Shown: positions 1 through 6,606 of the stretch, one piece after another | How the letters are laid out: each line of letters starts with the position of its first letter | How positions within the stretch are numbered: the stretch's first letter is position 1 | Source of the DNA: an uncultured Akkermansia sp. | GTDB lineage: Bacteria; Verrucomicrobiota; Verrucomicrobiia; Verrucomicrobiales; Akkermansiaceae | DNA length: 29,040 bases | Assembly: GCA_904501975.1 (NCBI GenBank) | Contig: CAJGCZ010000030.1 | Span: forward strand, 1-29,040 | Direction of reading: 5' to 3' | Made by a program: the position numbers and the translations under genes | The notes under the pieces: model-generated | Told to the model about the DNA's origin: nothing | The model's database searches: none | The model's input: only the letters and a program-made list of their open reading frames with translations

Positions 1-1
1 A

Positions 2-547
2 GGTGTTAGTTCGTGCACAAGCCCACAAGCTATAGCAGCGGAATCTTGCCAAAGCCCCTCTGCAGAAAAGCCGACAGAGCCGTATGTCCGACAAATGCCG
101 TACTCACCCATGCGGGATGCCGAGTTGGAGAAAGCCAGCCGAGAGCGGTTGGCCGAATTGCAATCGCTGGCGAGTTCGTGCAAGAGCGTTCGCGTGGTTA
201 TTCAATGGACTTGGAGCACCGGCCTTATCTTGCAAGGAACAGAAGTTCCCTTAACCGAATCAGAAAAAGCCAAATTGCTGAGTCTGATTGGCAGAATTCA
301 GCCGGTCAAGCCGGACTTGTGTGCCTGTGTTGACCCGGCATACGCGCTGGAATTGGAGTTTACGATGGCTGATGGCAGCATTAAAACAACGCCTTTCCCA
401 CATGTTACCTCGCTAAGCCGTGTCAGTTCAGACGGCTATGCTTTTATGTGCAGCATGGCTTTGCCTGATGCCGAAGCGGAGAGCCTGAATAAGCTTGCCA
501 AACATGAGTGGGTGCTACAAAGAATTAATCAGGCTCGAAAGCATTAA
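2..547 (+). CDS. Putative lipoprotein, 5' end outside the window
   Basis: The frame is open from base 2 to the stop at 545-547, so the gene begins before the window. The first visible residues read GVSSC, a good lipobox; the Cys codon is at 14-16. They are followed by a polar linker rich in Ser, Pro and Glu, as in exported lipoproteins. An internal ATG at base 95 could be mistaken for the start, but it lies after the lipobox and has no promoter close before it. The mature part (about 175 residues) has no motif I recognise; it contains CAC and scattered aromatic residues. It is followed by about 115 bases of non-coding DNA. Function unknown; lipoprotein status is inferred from the lipobox because most of the signal peptide is not visible. 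Confidence 0.65.
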   Translation, partial: GVSSCTSPQAIAAESCQSPSAEKPTEPYVRQMPYSPMRDAELEKASRERLAELQSLASSCKSVRVVIQWTWSTGLILQGTEVPLTESEKAKLLSLIGRIQPVKPDLCACVDPAYALELEFTMADGSIKTTPFPHVTSLSRVSSDGYAFMCSMALPDAEAESLNKLAKHEWVLQRINQARKH

Positions 548-663
548 CAAAATGCCCGCCGCGAGCGTCTATTTATTAGAAAAAAACGCACTTTCTGCAA
601 TTTTTTGTTGCGGATTCGCGGCTGGGATGTGTTAGTATAAGTAAGAAAGGAAAAATCACTACT

Positions 664-1446
664 ATGTACTTGTTTTCTAAAAATCTAATTTATATAGCTT
701 TGCCCCTCGCTTGTCACGTCTCGATAGCCGGAGAGGCTCTTGTGCATTTTAAGGAAGGAATGAAACTCATTGACGAGTACAATCGAAAGGTGCTGGAAGT
801 GATAGCCTCTTTACCGGAGGAATTCAGTCGAGCCCAAATAATAGCCGCATACCAGTCCATTTCCCCGGAACTCGCGGCGCTGGAAAAACAGATTGTCGCT
901 TGCAACGGCCAATATAAGGCTCTCAGAAAAGAAGGCGATGCTTATCCCACAGAGGAAATAAGCATACATCGTTACAAGCAGAAATACATGTATTATACAG
1001 CCTTGCTGATTCTGGAGGGAAAACGCTGCACTCCAAAGGGAGCTCCTATAAAGCTTCCCTTTATTCTGAGTTCTTTTTCAGACATGCAGTTGCTGCACGA
1101 AGATACTGACAAACGCACTCAAGAATTATGGACACAAGCCAAGGCGGAGCTTCATGGTGCTATCGATATTCTGCAAACCATTCAGAATGAAGAAAGCGCC
1201 CAATATTCCTCAATCGATTTTCTTAACAAAGTCCTCTGCTACTTCGAATGTATCAGATTATACGAGTTGTACCTAGAAGAAGATAGAGAAGGTGCCTCAA
1301 AAACGGGTGCTCTCATAACAAAGGAGTACCCCGTCATCATCGATGCTCTGAAAAAGGAATTGTTAAGGCTGAAAGAAGTGAATTATTATGGCAATGAATC
1401 GCTTTCTGAAATCTTACGACTTCCGGCCTTTACCGAACCTCAATGA
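664..1446 (+). CDS. Exported helical protein of unknown function
   Basis: A 260-residue protein with a short hydrophobic N-terminus (about residues 5-22, ending near SIAGEA) that looks like a signal peptide. The rest is charged and probably alpha-helical (LIDEYNRKVLEVIASL, YELYLEEDREG), with a few Cys residues. I recognise no family. Unlike most genes here it has a purine-rich stretch (AAAGGAAAA, 647-655) before the ATG, at a longish distance from it, which could be a ribosome binding site. No good promoter with -10 next to the start is seen. Its stop overlaps the start of the next gene (ATGA at 1443-1446), so the two are probably translationally coupled and made together at the cell envelope. 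Confidence 0.75.
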   Translation: MYLFSKNLIYIALPLACHVSIAGEALVHFKEGMKLIDEYNRKVLEVIASLPEEFSRAQIIAAYQSISPELAALEKQIVACNGQYKALRKEGDAYPTEEISIHRYKQKYMYYTALLILEGKRCTPKGAPIKLPFILSSFSDMQLLHEDTDKRTQELWTQAKAELHGAIDILQTIQNEESAQYSSIDFLNKVLCYFECIRLYELYLEEDREGASKTGALITKEYPVIIDALKKELLRLKEVNYYGNESLSEILRLPAFTEPQ

Positions 1447-2156
1447 CCATGCTCTCGTTCCGAAAAATCCTTGCCACCACAGCCATCTGCCTTGCGGCGT
1501 TGGGGGTGAACTCATGTGTGACGATTATTGATACTGGCAGTATGCTGGACGATGTAGGAAAGCAGAGCCCCAGTCGCCAAATTCGTTTTGTTGAGGAGAA
1601 GAAGCCGCTGCAAAGCTACTACACCGGAGAAAAACTACAGGTGTGGGAAAAAGAAGGCCTATATTACGTGCAGCTGCCGGTGGCATATATTCCGGCGCGG
1701 GTTAAGAACAGAGATTTTCTGGCAGGCATGAGTATGTATTGTAGCGGAAAAGTCATCACCTATCCCGAAGAGACGATGGGAGATGAAGAAGTAATGCCGT
1801 ACCAACACACGAAGAAGTATTTCTATGCAGTCTTGAGCAAGGAGCAACTGGACAAAGCGGTGAATCCCTACATCAAATATTCCGACTCCTTTTACCGCGA
1901 ACACTATGCCGTTCTTTCGGCGGCGGAAGTCGACTTAAGTCGTGCGAAAAAATGGCAACTGACACCTTCCCAAAAATCTGAGTTGGAAAAATACGCAGTG
2001 ACCATGATTGAGCAATTACCGGACAGACGAACCACTGGCAACCAATTGCGAAGACCTCTTGCTCTGCTGCTGGATATAGCGGATGTTCCGTTGTCTATTG
2101 CAGCAACACCCATTGCGTGGGTTGCGGATTTTATTCATGTTTGCTTTTCAGATTAA
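1443..2156 (+). CDS. Lipoprotein of unknown function, related to the one at 25154-25801
   Basis: A 237-residue protein with a lipoprotein signal peptide ending LGVNSC (Cys about residue 25), hence probably membrane-anchored after export. The middle has a segment VWEKEGLYYVQLPVAY and the C-terminus a hydrophobic stretch containing DVPLSIAATPIAW. The same order (lipobox, LYV segment, C-terminal D-x-P-hydrophobic block) occurs in the protein at 25154-25801. The C-terminal D-[VL]-P-[LI]-[ST] block faintly recalls YceK/YidQ-type lipoproteins, but this is only a resemblance. The start overlaps the stop of the upstream gene. Two good hairpins lie downstream within the element at 2203-2349, the first followed by five T and suitable as a terminator. 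Confidence 0.75.
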   Translation: MTMLSFRKILATTAICLAALGVNSCVTIIDTGSMLDDVGKQSPSRQIRFVEEKKPLQSYYTGEKLQVWEKEGLYYVQLPVAYIPARVKNRDFLAGMSMYCSGKVITYPEETMGDEEVMPYQHTKKYFYAVLSKEQLDKAVNPYIKYSDSFYREHYAVLSAAEVDLSRAKKWQLTPSQKSELEKYAVTMIEQLPDRRTTGNQLRRPLALLLDIADVPLSIAATPIAWVADFIHVCFSD

Positions 2157-2202
2157 CAGCCCCTGCCGCTCATTTATCACAAAAGCATTGCGTAAATTTT
2201 CA

Positions 2203-2349
2203 GTTGATAAGCCCCACAAATTGCAATTTGTCTATATCGTAGGGTGGGACTTCAGTCCCACCTTTTTGGTGGTATGGTTTGATAATAAATGTTGGACTAA
2301 AGTCCAACACTCCGATAGTATTCCCCCCCCCACAAACTCATTTATCGAC
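2203..2349. repeat. Composite palindromic element, short copy C
   Basis: The left end (GTTGATAAGCCCCACAAATT, from 2203) matches the left ends of the two large elements at 6061 and 18534, and the right end (ACAAACTCATTTATCGAC, 2332-2349) matches their right ends. The middle is different: two hairpins of one form, 2243-2262 (GGTGGGACT, loop TC, AGTCCCACC) and 2290-2309 (TGTTGGACT, loop AA, AGTCCAACA). GATAATAAATG at 2281-2291 also occurs in the centre of the copy at 18534. The 10-mer CTCATTTATC occurs just outside the left end (2169-2178) and again at the right end (2337-2346). A run of nine C lies at 2323-2331. It sits between two convergent genes. Confidence 0.6.
2243..2267 (+). terminator. 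Probable intrinsic terminator of the 664-2156 unit
   Basis: A perfect 9-bp stem (2243-2251 with 2254-2262) and a two-base loop are followed by five T (2263-2267), 87 bases after the lipoprotein stop codon. It belongs to the short composite element. Confidence 0.6.
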
Positions 2350-2398
2350 AGAAAAGTTATCAAGAATCACTCCTCACACGATATGAATAGCAGTAAGA

Positions 2399-3295
2399 TT
2401 AATCAGATGCACCCATGAGAGCATGATAAACCTGTCTCCCGAGGTTTGAATGTGCCGCGTTCAACTGCGATTCATTTTGTGTGCTATCGGCAATAAAAGA
2501 AACGATACAAGCATAGCCGCCTCCCGGCATCCGTAGGATGCCTATATCGTTATGAGCAAGGGTTCTCCCTTGAACGACGCGAGAAGAGCCGGTTTTATGC
2601 GCAAACGCCACAGAAGCCGCGGGGAATCCGGCTTTAAGACGATTTTGCCCGGTTGTGCTCTGATTCATCGTTTTAAGGAGAAAATCGGCTAAAGGCTGCG
2701 AGAGTATGGGATTTGCCGGGGTTGCATTGGCTGCTACATATACTTCTTCAAGGATTTGCCGCATTGCAGCAGGAGAAGCCTGATTCACAGACGAAGCAGC
2801 AACATCCTTCATATCTTCCTCTGTACAAGCAACCCGAAAAGAAAAATGGGCTCCGTATCGAGTCGCAAAAAATTGATGCACAGACTCCGGTCCCCCCACC
2901 AAATCGAAGAGATAATTGCAAGCGTTGTTATCACTCTCGCACAGGCAGAATCGCAATAGCTCTGCTAGGGTAAATGCACCTCCATTTGGGTACCGCTGTT
3001 GCATGGGGCTCCATGTCTGCGGATCCAAGTCGCTTGCAGTCAAATGATATACCTTATTTAACGCAAGGTCTCCAGTTTCTACTCGATGAAGAATAACGAT
3101 AGCCAAAGGAAATTTCACAACACTCATCAGCGGAAACATTTCCTCTGAGCAACAAGCAAAAGACTCTTGGGGAACCCCATTTATTGAAACAGCTACGCCC
3201 CGCCGAAAGTCTGCAGCATGAACACAGTAAGAAGTCAGCAGCAAGAACAATACCAGTCTAATCAACTGCTGAAAACAATATTTAATGATTACCAT
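2399..3295 (-). CDS. Class A beta-lactamase, subclass A2-like
   Basis: A 298-residue exported serine beta-lactamase that should hydrolyse the beta-lactam ring in the periplasm. It has a signal peptide (about residues 1-27, ending VHA) and all the class A motifs in order: SVVK at 58-61 (S70-x-x-K73 of the standard numbering), SDN at 121-123, TEEDM at 158-162 in the place of the Glu166 omega loop, and KTG at 234-236. The omega region lacks the usual ExxLN and instead runs through NQASP, like the CfxA/CepA/CblA type (subclass A2) of Bacteroidetes. Two adjacent Cys (48-49) stand ten residues before the active Ser. It starts 9 bases after the stop of the upstream lipoprotein gene, so it is the second gene of that operon. 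No mobile element flanks it, so it may be chromosomal and intrinsic. Its substrate range cannot be read from the sequence. Confidence 0.9.
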   Translation of the reverse strand: MVIIKYCFQQLIRLVLFLLLTSYCVHAADFRRGVAVSINGVPQESFACCSEEMFPLMSVVKFPLAIVILHRVETGDLALNKVYHLTASDLDPQTWSPMQQRYPNGGAFTLAELLRFCLCESDNNACNYLFDLVGGPESVHQFFATRYGAHFSFRVACTEEDMKDVAASSVNQASPAAMRQILEEVYVAANATPANPILSQPLADFLLKTMNQSTTGQNRLKAGFPAASVAFAHKTGSSRVVQGRTLAHNDIGILRMPGGGYACIVSFIADSTQNESQLNAAHSNLGRQVYHALMGASD

Positions 3296-3304
3296 AGTTA
3301 GCGC

Positions 3305-4231
3305 TTAATCTGCCAAGGCTTTTTGGGCCTGAGCGGGAGTAATTGCTTGGGTTCGTTGCAATAAGTCTGAATGCTTGTTAGCCCACTGCTTCATCAATGA
3401 GTCAATGGGGGCGCGACCGCTCACCCATGCGGGGGCTTCTTCCATGGTGACATTCAGCAACGCAGACACATGGTTAACACCGTTGCATTTTGCTTCGGAA
3501 TAGCCTTCACAAAGGGCACGCAAATATGCGCGCAAGGGATTGTATTCAGGAGCCGTCGGGGCATAACTTTGCTCGCTTGTTTGCACGCCTTGTTGGGTAT
3601 AATTGCGTTTGGTTACTTGCAGCGTTCCCGGTTTTGTATATTCGCCGGTTTCAGCATCGATGTAATCGCGGACATCGTAGCTCATCATCGTCACGCCGTC
3701 CGGGGTTACTTGCCATTCATCTGCCCCGATGATAACAAAATCATAACGCGTGGGGGTGGTTTCAACTAATGCACCACTTGCGGTATTGCCATTTTTTGTT
3801 GAGAATAGAATCTGCGGCGGAGCCTGGAATAAAAACTCCCCGGCTTGATTGTAAACCAGAACATTATCCAGATAGTTAATTGTACCCACCACGGGCGGAA
3901 TGATTTGCCACACGACCTCATTTGCCGCATCCCCGACCAAATCAATTTCTGTTTTAACGATCCAGCCACCACTAGGAACAGTATCGGTCGTGGCGCAATA
4001 GGTTAACGCCCCCTGTTCGCATCTCGCGGCAAATTCAGGAGAATCCATGTGAGAAATCGGCTCTGCGGCCCCTTTCCAGTAAGCCTCATTAGCAGACATG
4101 CGATTGACTTGCAGAACAATAGCCTCTTGAACACCGGCAGGTATGCGGGCCGAAATATTATTATGAGTTTGACAGCTGACGCTCGACAAAACTATCACAG
4201 ATGCAAGAGAGGTTATAAAATAAAATCGCAT
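3305..4231 (-). CDS. Lipoprotein of unknown function, first gene of the beta-lactamase operon
   Basis: The protein is 308 residues from the ATG at 4231. It has a hydrophobic signal with lipobox SSVSC, and a mature part with no family I recognise (segments DFVIIGADEWQVTPDG and YDVRDYIDAETGEY suggest a beta-rich domain like those that evaluate a measured quantity, but this is not diagnostic). A longer reading from an ATG at 4249 is possible, but that codon lies inside the spacer of the promoter at 4240-4268, so it would not be in the mRNA; I therefore prefer 4231. The beta-lactamase gene follows after 9 bases, so the two are probably co-transcribed. A role related to the cell wall would be only a guess from that neighbour. 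Confidence 0.75.
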   Translation of the reverse strand: MRFYFITSLASVIVLSSVSCQTHNNISARIPAGVQEAIVLQVNRMSANEAYWKGAAEPISHMDSPEFAARCEQGALTYCATTDTVPSGGWIVKTEIDLVGDAANEVVWQIIPPVVGTINYLDNVLVYNQAGEFLFQAPPQILFSTKNGNTASGALVETTPTRYDFVIIGADEWQVTPDGVTMMSYDVRDYIDAETGEYTKPGTLQVTKRNYTQQGVQTSEQSYAPTAPEYNPLRAYLRALCEGYSEAKCNGVNHVSALLNVTMEEAPAWVSGRAPIDSLMKQWANKHSDLLQRTQAITPAQAQKALAD

Positions 4232-4239
4232 ACGCGCGT

Positions 4240-4268
4240 ATTGTAGCATCCGGAAGCAGGAAAATCAA
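4240..4268 (-). promoter_or_regulatory. Promoter of the lipoprotein/beta-lactamase operon
   Basis: On the minus strand: -35 TTGATT (4263-4268), 17-base spacer, -10 TACAAT (4240-4245), then 8 bases to the ATG at 4231. The predicted transcript begins 1-3 bases before the start codon. Confidence 0.65.
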
Positions 4269-4384
4269 GTCAGGCCAACAAATCATGAATGAGTAAACAG
4301 GTGCCATGGCCCAAATCCTCAGCATTCCATAGAGTTTACAGTAAGAATGGCAAAATAGGAAAAACCGAAAAGCTCATATTGACG

Positions 4385-4406
4385 TTTGCCCAAGTGTCCG
4401 TATAAT
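4385..4406 (+). promoter_or_regulatory. Promoter of the arsC-like gene
   Basis: TTGACG (about 4379-4384) and TATAAT (4401-4406) are 16 bases apart. The -10 is 10 bases before the ATG at 4417. Two earlier in-frame ATGs (4405, 4408) overlap or abut the -10 box and cannot be the start of a transcript made here. Confidence 0.7.
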
Positions 4407-4416
4407 GATGCTTGTC

Positions 4417-4836
4417 ATGAGCTTTGCTTTATTTCTATGCACGGGTAATTCCTGCCGCAGTCAGATGGCTGAGGCATGGGCGCGGAGCCTATTTCCCCAT
4501 GAATGGTCGGTCTTTTCGGCCGGGATAGAAAAACATGGATTGAATCCTCACATGCTCACCGTGATGGCAGAGGTGGACATGGACATGAGCAAGCATTTTT
4601 CCAAAACAATTGACGAGCTTCCGAATGATATTCGATGGGACTTGGTTGTAACGGTTTGTGACCATGCAGCTACAGCTTGCCCGTTTTACCCCGCGAAAGA
4701 ACGCATTCACCTTCCATTTGATGACCCGCCGGCCTTGGCTAAAGGATTGCCCGAAGCGGAAGCGTTGAACATATACCGCCGCGTGCGTGATGAAATACGC
4801 ACGGGTATCGAACAATTAGCCCAATATATACAGTAA
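4417..4836 (+). CDS. arsC: Arsenate reductase-like protein (low-molecular-weight phosphatase fold)
   Basis: The protein has 139 residues from the ATG at 4417, the normal length. It starts with the phosphatase loop CTGNSCRSQ (Cys8 to Arg14) and has the two further cysteines expected of thioredoxin-coupled arsenate reductases, Cys81 and Cys88, in VCDHAATACPF (standard Cys10/82/89). FDDPP near residues 101-105 holds the general-acid Asp. Such enzymes reduce arsenate to arsenite in the cytoplasm by passing a disulfide along the three Cys. The gene stands alone: no arsR, arsB or acr3 neighbour is seen, so the arsenite exporter must be elsewhere, or the protein acts as a tyrosine phosphatase. The start is set by the promoter just upstream. 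Confidence 0.85.
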   Translation: MSFALFLCTGNSCRSQMAEAWARSLFPHEWSVFSAGIEKHGLNPHMLTVMAEVDMDMSKHFSKTIDELPNDIRWDLVVTVCDHAATACPFYPAKERIHLPFDDPPALAKGLPEAEALNIYRRVRDEIRTGIEQLAQYIQ

Positions 4837-4870
4837 ATAGCCCGGCGTTTTCATATTAGGAAAAATTTGT

Positions 4871-4899
4871 TTGACGAAAGGGGACGTATAGACTAAGCT
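4871..4899 (+). promoter_or_regulatory. Promoter of the Sel1-repeat gene
   Basis: TTGACG (4871-4876), 17-base spacer, TAAGCT (4894-4899; weak -10 but T, A and final T kept), 6 bases to the ATG at 4906. A leaderless mRNA is predicted. Confidence 0.55.
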
Positions 4900-4905
4900 G
4901 TTCAC

Positions 4906-6021
4906 ATGGCTAAGAGAAACACTCTTGAGGAATACCTCAGCAACTTGTATGAACTTGGACTGACGGGCGATGAAGAAGCGCAGCTGGAGTTCATTCGTTT
5001 TTATGTAACCGAAACCGATATCCCCTTGCCGGATGTGGCGCAGGGATGGCTGCACGCTTTGTCAGAAAAAGGAAATGACCAGGCTCGGCGTTGCTACTTT
5101 TCCCTAGCCATCAGCGGAGCCGAGGGGGCTCACGATTGGTTGAAGCTGGAACAGTGGGCTCTCGACACCATGGCGACAACCCCGGGAGAAGCCCATTGCA
5201 TGCTCGGCATGCTGTACGAGCCGGACATGCCCGGTTTCAGCGATGCCAAGAAGGCGGCAGAACATTACCGTAAGGCAATGGATTGCGGAAATGACGGCTG
5301 CGGTTTGTACCTTGCGCGCACCTACATGCGAAACGAGCCGGATGAACATACTCAGGAAGAACTGCGAGAGCTGCTGGAGACAGCCGAGCCCATAAATCCG
5401 TGTGCCGATTTATATTACGCATTGGGTGTCATTTGCGATGATATGGGCGATGATGACGAAGCCATGCGCTGCTATAGAGAATGGCACAAGATTGACCCGA
5501 AGGACCCGGATTGCTGCAGATTAATTGCGGGGCACTATGCCATGGGAACAGGCGTGAAGCAAAACTTGGAATTAGCCATGCGCTACTACCAAAAGGCTGC
5601 GAATCAAGATGATGCAGAATCCTTGTTCCTGCTGGGTGTTATGTACCACGAAGGGCACGGCGCCCGCCGCAATGACAAACGAGCCCTGGACTACTTTACT
5701 CGTGCATTCAACCTAGGCGATGAAACTTCTCTTTATTACCTCGGCAAGCTGCACCTCCACGGAAAGGGTATACTCGCGGATGCAGAAAAGGCCGTCAGCT
5801 ACTTTAAGCAAGGTATAGAGTGTGAGGATGTAGGATGCTACATTAGCATGGCCGACTGCTACTCTAAAGGTATAGGGGTGGAACAAGACCTAGACATGGC
5901 CGCAGAGTTGATTGAGAAAGCTGAAGAGATGCAGGATGAAATTGATGATGAAGCTCTTGCTCAGCAGTTTGACGCCTGCAAGGCCTACATCAACACATTG
6001 CGAAAGTCCGGCGAGGAGTAA
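4906..6021 (+). CDS. Sel1-like (TPR-type) repeat protein
   Basis: A 371-residue acidic protein without signal peptide, so probably cytoplasmic. Several Sel1-like repeats of about 36 residues can be read, for example AHCMLGMLYEPDMPGF followed by KKAAEHYRKAMDCGNDG, then YALGVICDDMGDDDEAM, SLFLLGVMYHEGHGARRN, SLYYLGKLHLHGKGI and CYISMADCYSKGIGVEQD. Repeats of this class form superhelical scaffolds for protein binding; the partner cannot be told. The first 75 residues are less regular. It has its own promoter, 69 bases after the arsC-like gene, and ends 40 bases before the composite element at 6061. Confidence 0.85.
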   Translation: MAKRNTLEEYLSNLYELGLTGDEEAQLEFIRFYVTETDIPLPDVAQGWLHALSEKGNDQARRCYFSLAISGAEGAHDWLKLEQWALDTMATTPGEAHCMLGMLYEPDMPGFSDAKKAAEHYRKAMDCGNDGCGLYLARTYMRNEPDEHTQEELRELLETAEPINPCADLYYALGVICDDMGDDDEAMRCYREWHKIDPKDPDCCRLIAGHYAMGTGVKQNLELAMRYYQKAANQDDAESLFLLGVMYHEGHGARRNDKRALDYFTRAFNLGDETSLYYLGKLHLHGKGILADAEKAVSYFKQGIECEDVGCYISMADCYSKGIGVEQDLDMAAELIEKAEEMQDEIDDEALAQQFDACKAYINTLRKSGEE

Positions 6022-6060
6022 TCCGAGTAAGAAAACTTACCCCCTTCCCCCAATTTTTTG

Positions 6061-6590
6061 GTTAATAGCCCCACAAATTGCAATTTGTGGGGCTATTGAA
6101 GGTAAGCGAAGCGAACGGAATTTAAAAGCCCCGGTTGAGGGGCGATAGCTCAGTAGCCCGACGCGTAAGCGTCGGGTTTTGGGTATAACAGTATTGGAGC
6201 CCCGTTTAGGGGCGGCAGAGAACTAGTGAACGGTATTGACTTTTGCCACCGAATAAGAGTATACATAAAACTTTATTTTTCAATGAAGCCCATACCCCAA
6301 ACCGCGCTTTCTGCCGCCCCTCAACCGGGGCTCCAAGATTTCTCCACCGGGATACCCGGCGCTGACGCGCCGGGCTATTACGCTACCGCCCCTGAACGGG
6401 GCTCAGAATTCGGCTCGCTGCGCTCGCGGTATTTGGGAGGAGGAACGGCTGCCACCGTGGTGAAGAATGCCCGTTGGGCATAGTGAAGAATCTGCCTGCG
6501 GCAGATGGTGAAGAACAGCTTGCGCTGTAGTGAAGAACGCACCTGCGGTGCGTAGTACGGAGGGCCGACAAACTACCATTAATCGGCTCA
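6061..6590. repeat. Large composite palindromic element, copy A
   Basis: About 530 bp without a credible gene, lying between two convergent genes. From the left: a perfect 34-base palindrome (6064-6097); a left arm with three hairpins, 6128-6143 (GCCCC/GGGGC), 6157-6176 (CCCGACGC, loop GTAA, GCGTCGGG) and 6199-6213 (GCCCC/GGGGC); an AT-rich centre (about 6220-6305); a right arm that is the approximate reverse complement of the left, with hairpins 6316-6331, 6355-6374 (CCCGGCGC, loop TGAC, GCGCCGGG) and 6388-6402; the palindrome GCTCGCTGCGCTCGC; a tail of hairpins joined by GTGAAGAA linkers (6445-6552); and the end ACAAACTACCATTAATC. The same plan is seen at 18534-19072. The right end reaches to within about 20 bases of the nagZ-like stop codon. 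Confidence 0.85.
6445..6552. repeat. Tail array of copy A: different hairpins with a constant linker
   Basis: Four linkers [GA]GTGAAGAA at 6459, 6482, 6507 and 6529 each precede a different short hairpin: TGCCC-GTT-GGGCA (6468-6480), TCTGCC-TGC-GGCAGA (6491-6505), ACAGC-TTGC-GCTGT (6515-6528) and CGCACC-TGC-GGTGCG (6538-6552). A weaker stem, ACGG/CCGT (6445-6458), precedes the first linker. Period is 22-25 bases. Confidence 0.8.
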
Positions 6591-6606
6591 AACACCTAAC
6601 GGAGCA

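Noticed and set aside
13..333. Open frame of 106 codons at the window start
   Set aside because: The overlapping frame from base 2 has a lipobox and runs to a later stop; this one looks like a shadow with unlikely composition.
6445..6552. tRNA or other known structured RNA in the hairpin tail
   Set aside because: No cloverleaf or known RNA consensus fits; the hairpins are short and evenly spaced.
6383..6595. Minus-strand open frames in both large elements (also 18859-19068) encoding similar peptides with FFTMPNGHSSP
   Set aside because: They run through the hairpin tail; their similarity comes from the repeated DNA. There is no promoter or sensible protein composition, and such frames are a known source of false genes in repeats.
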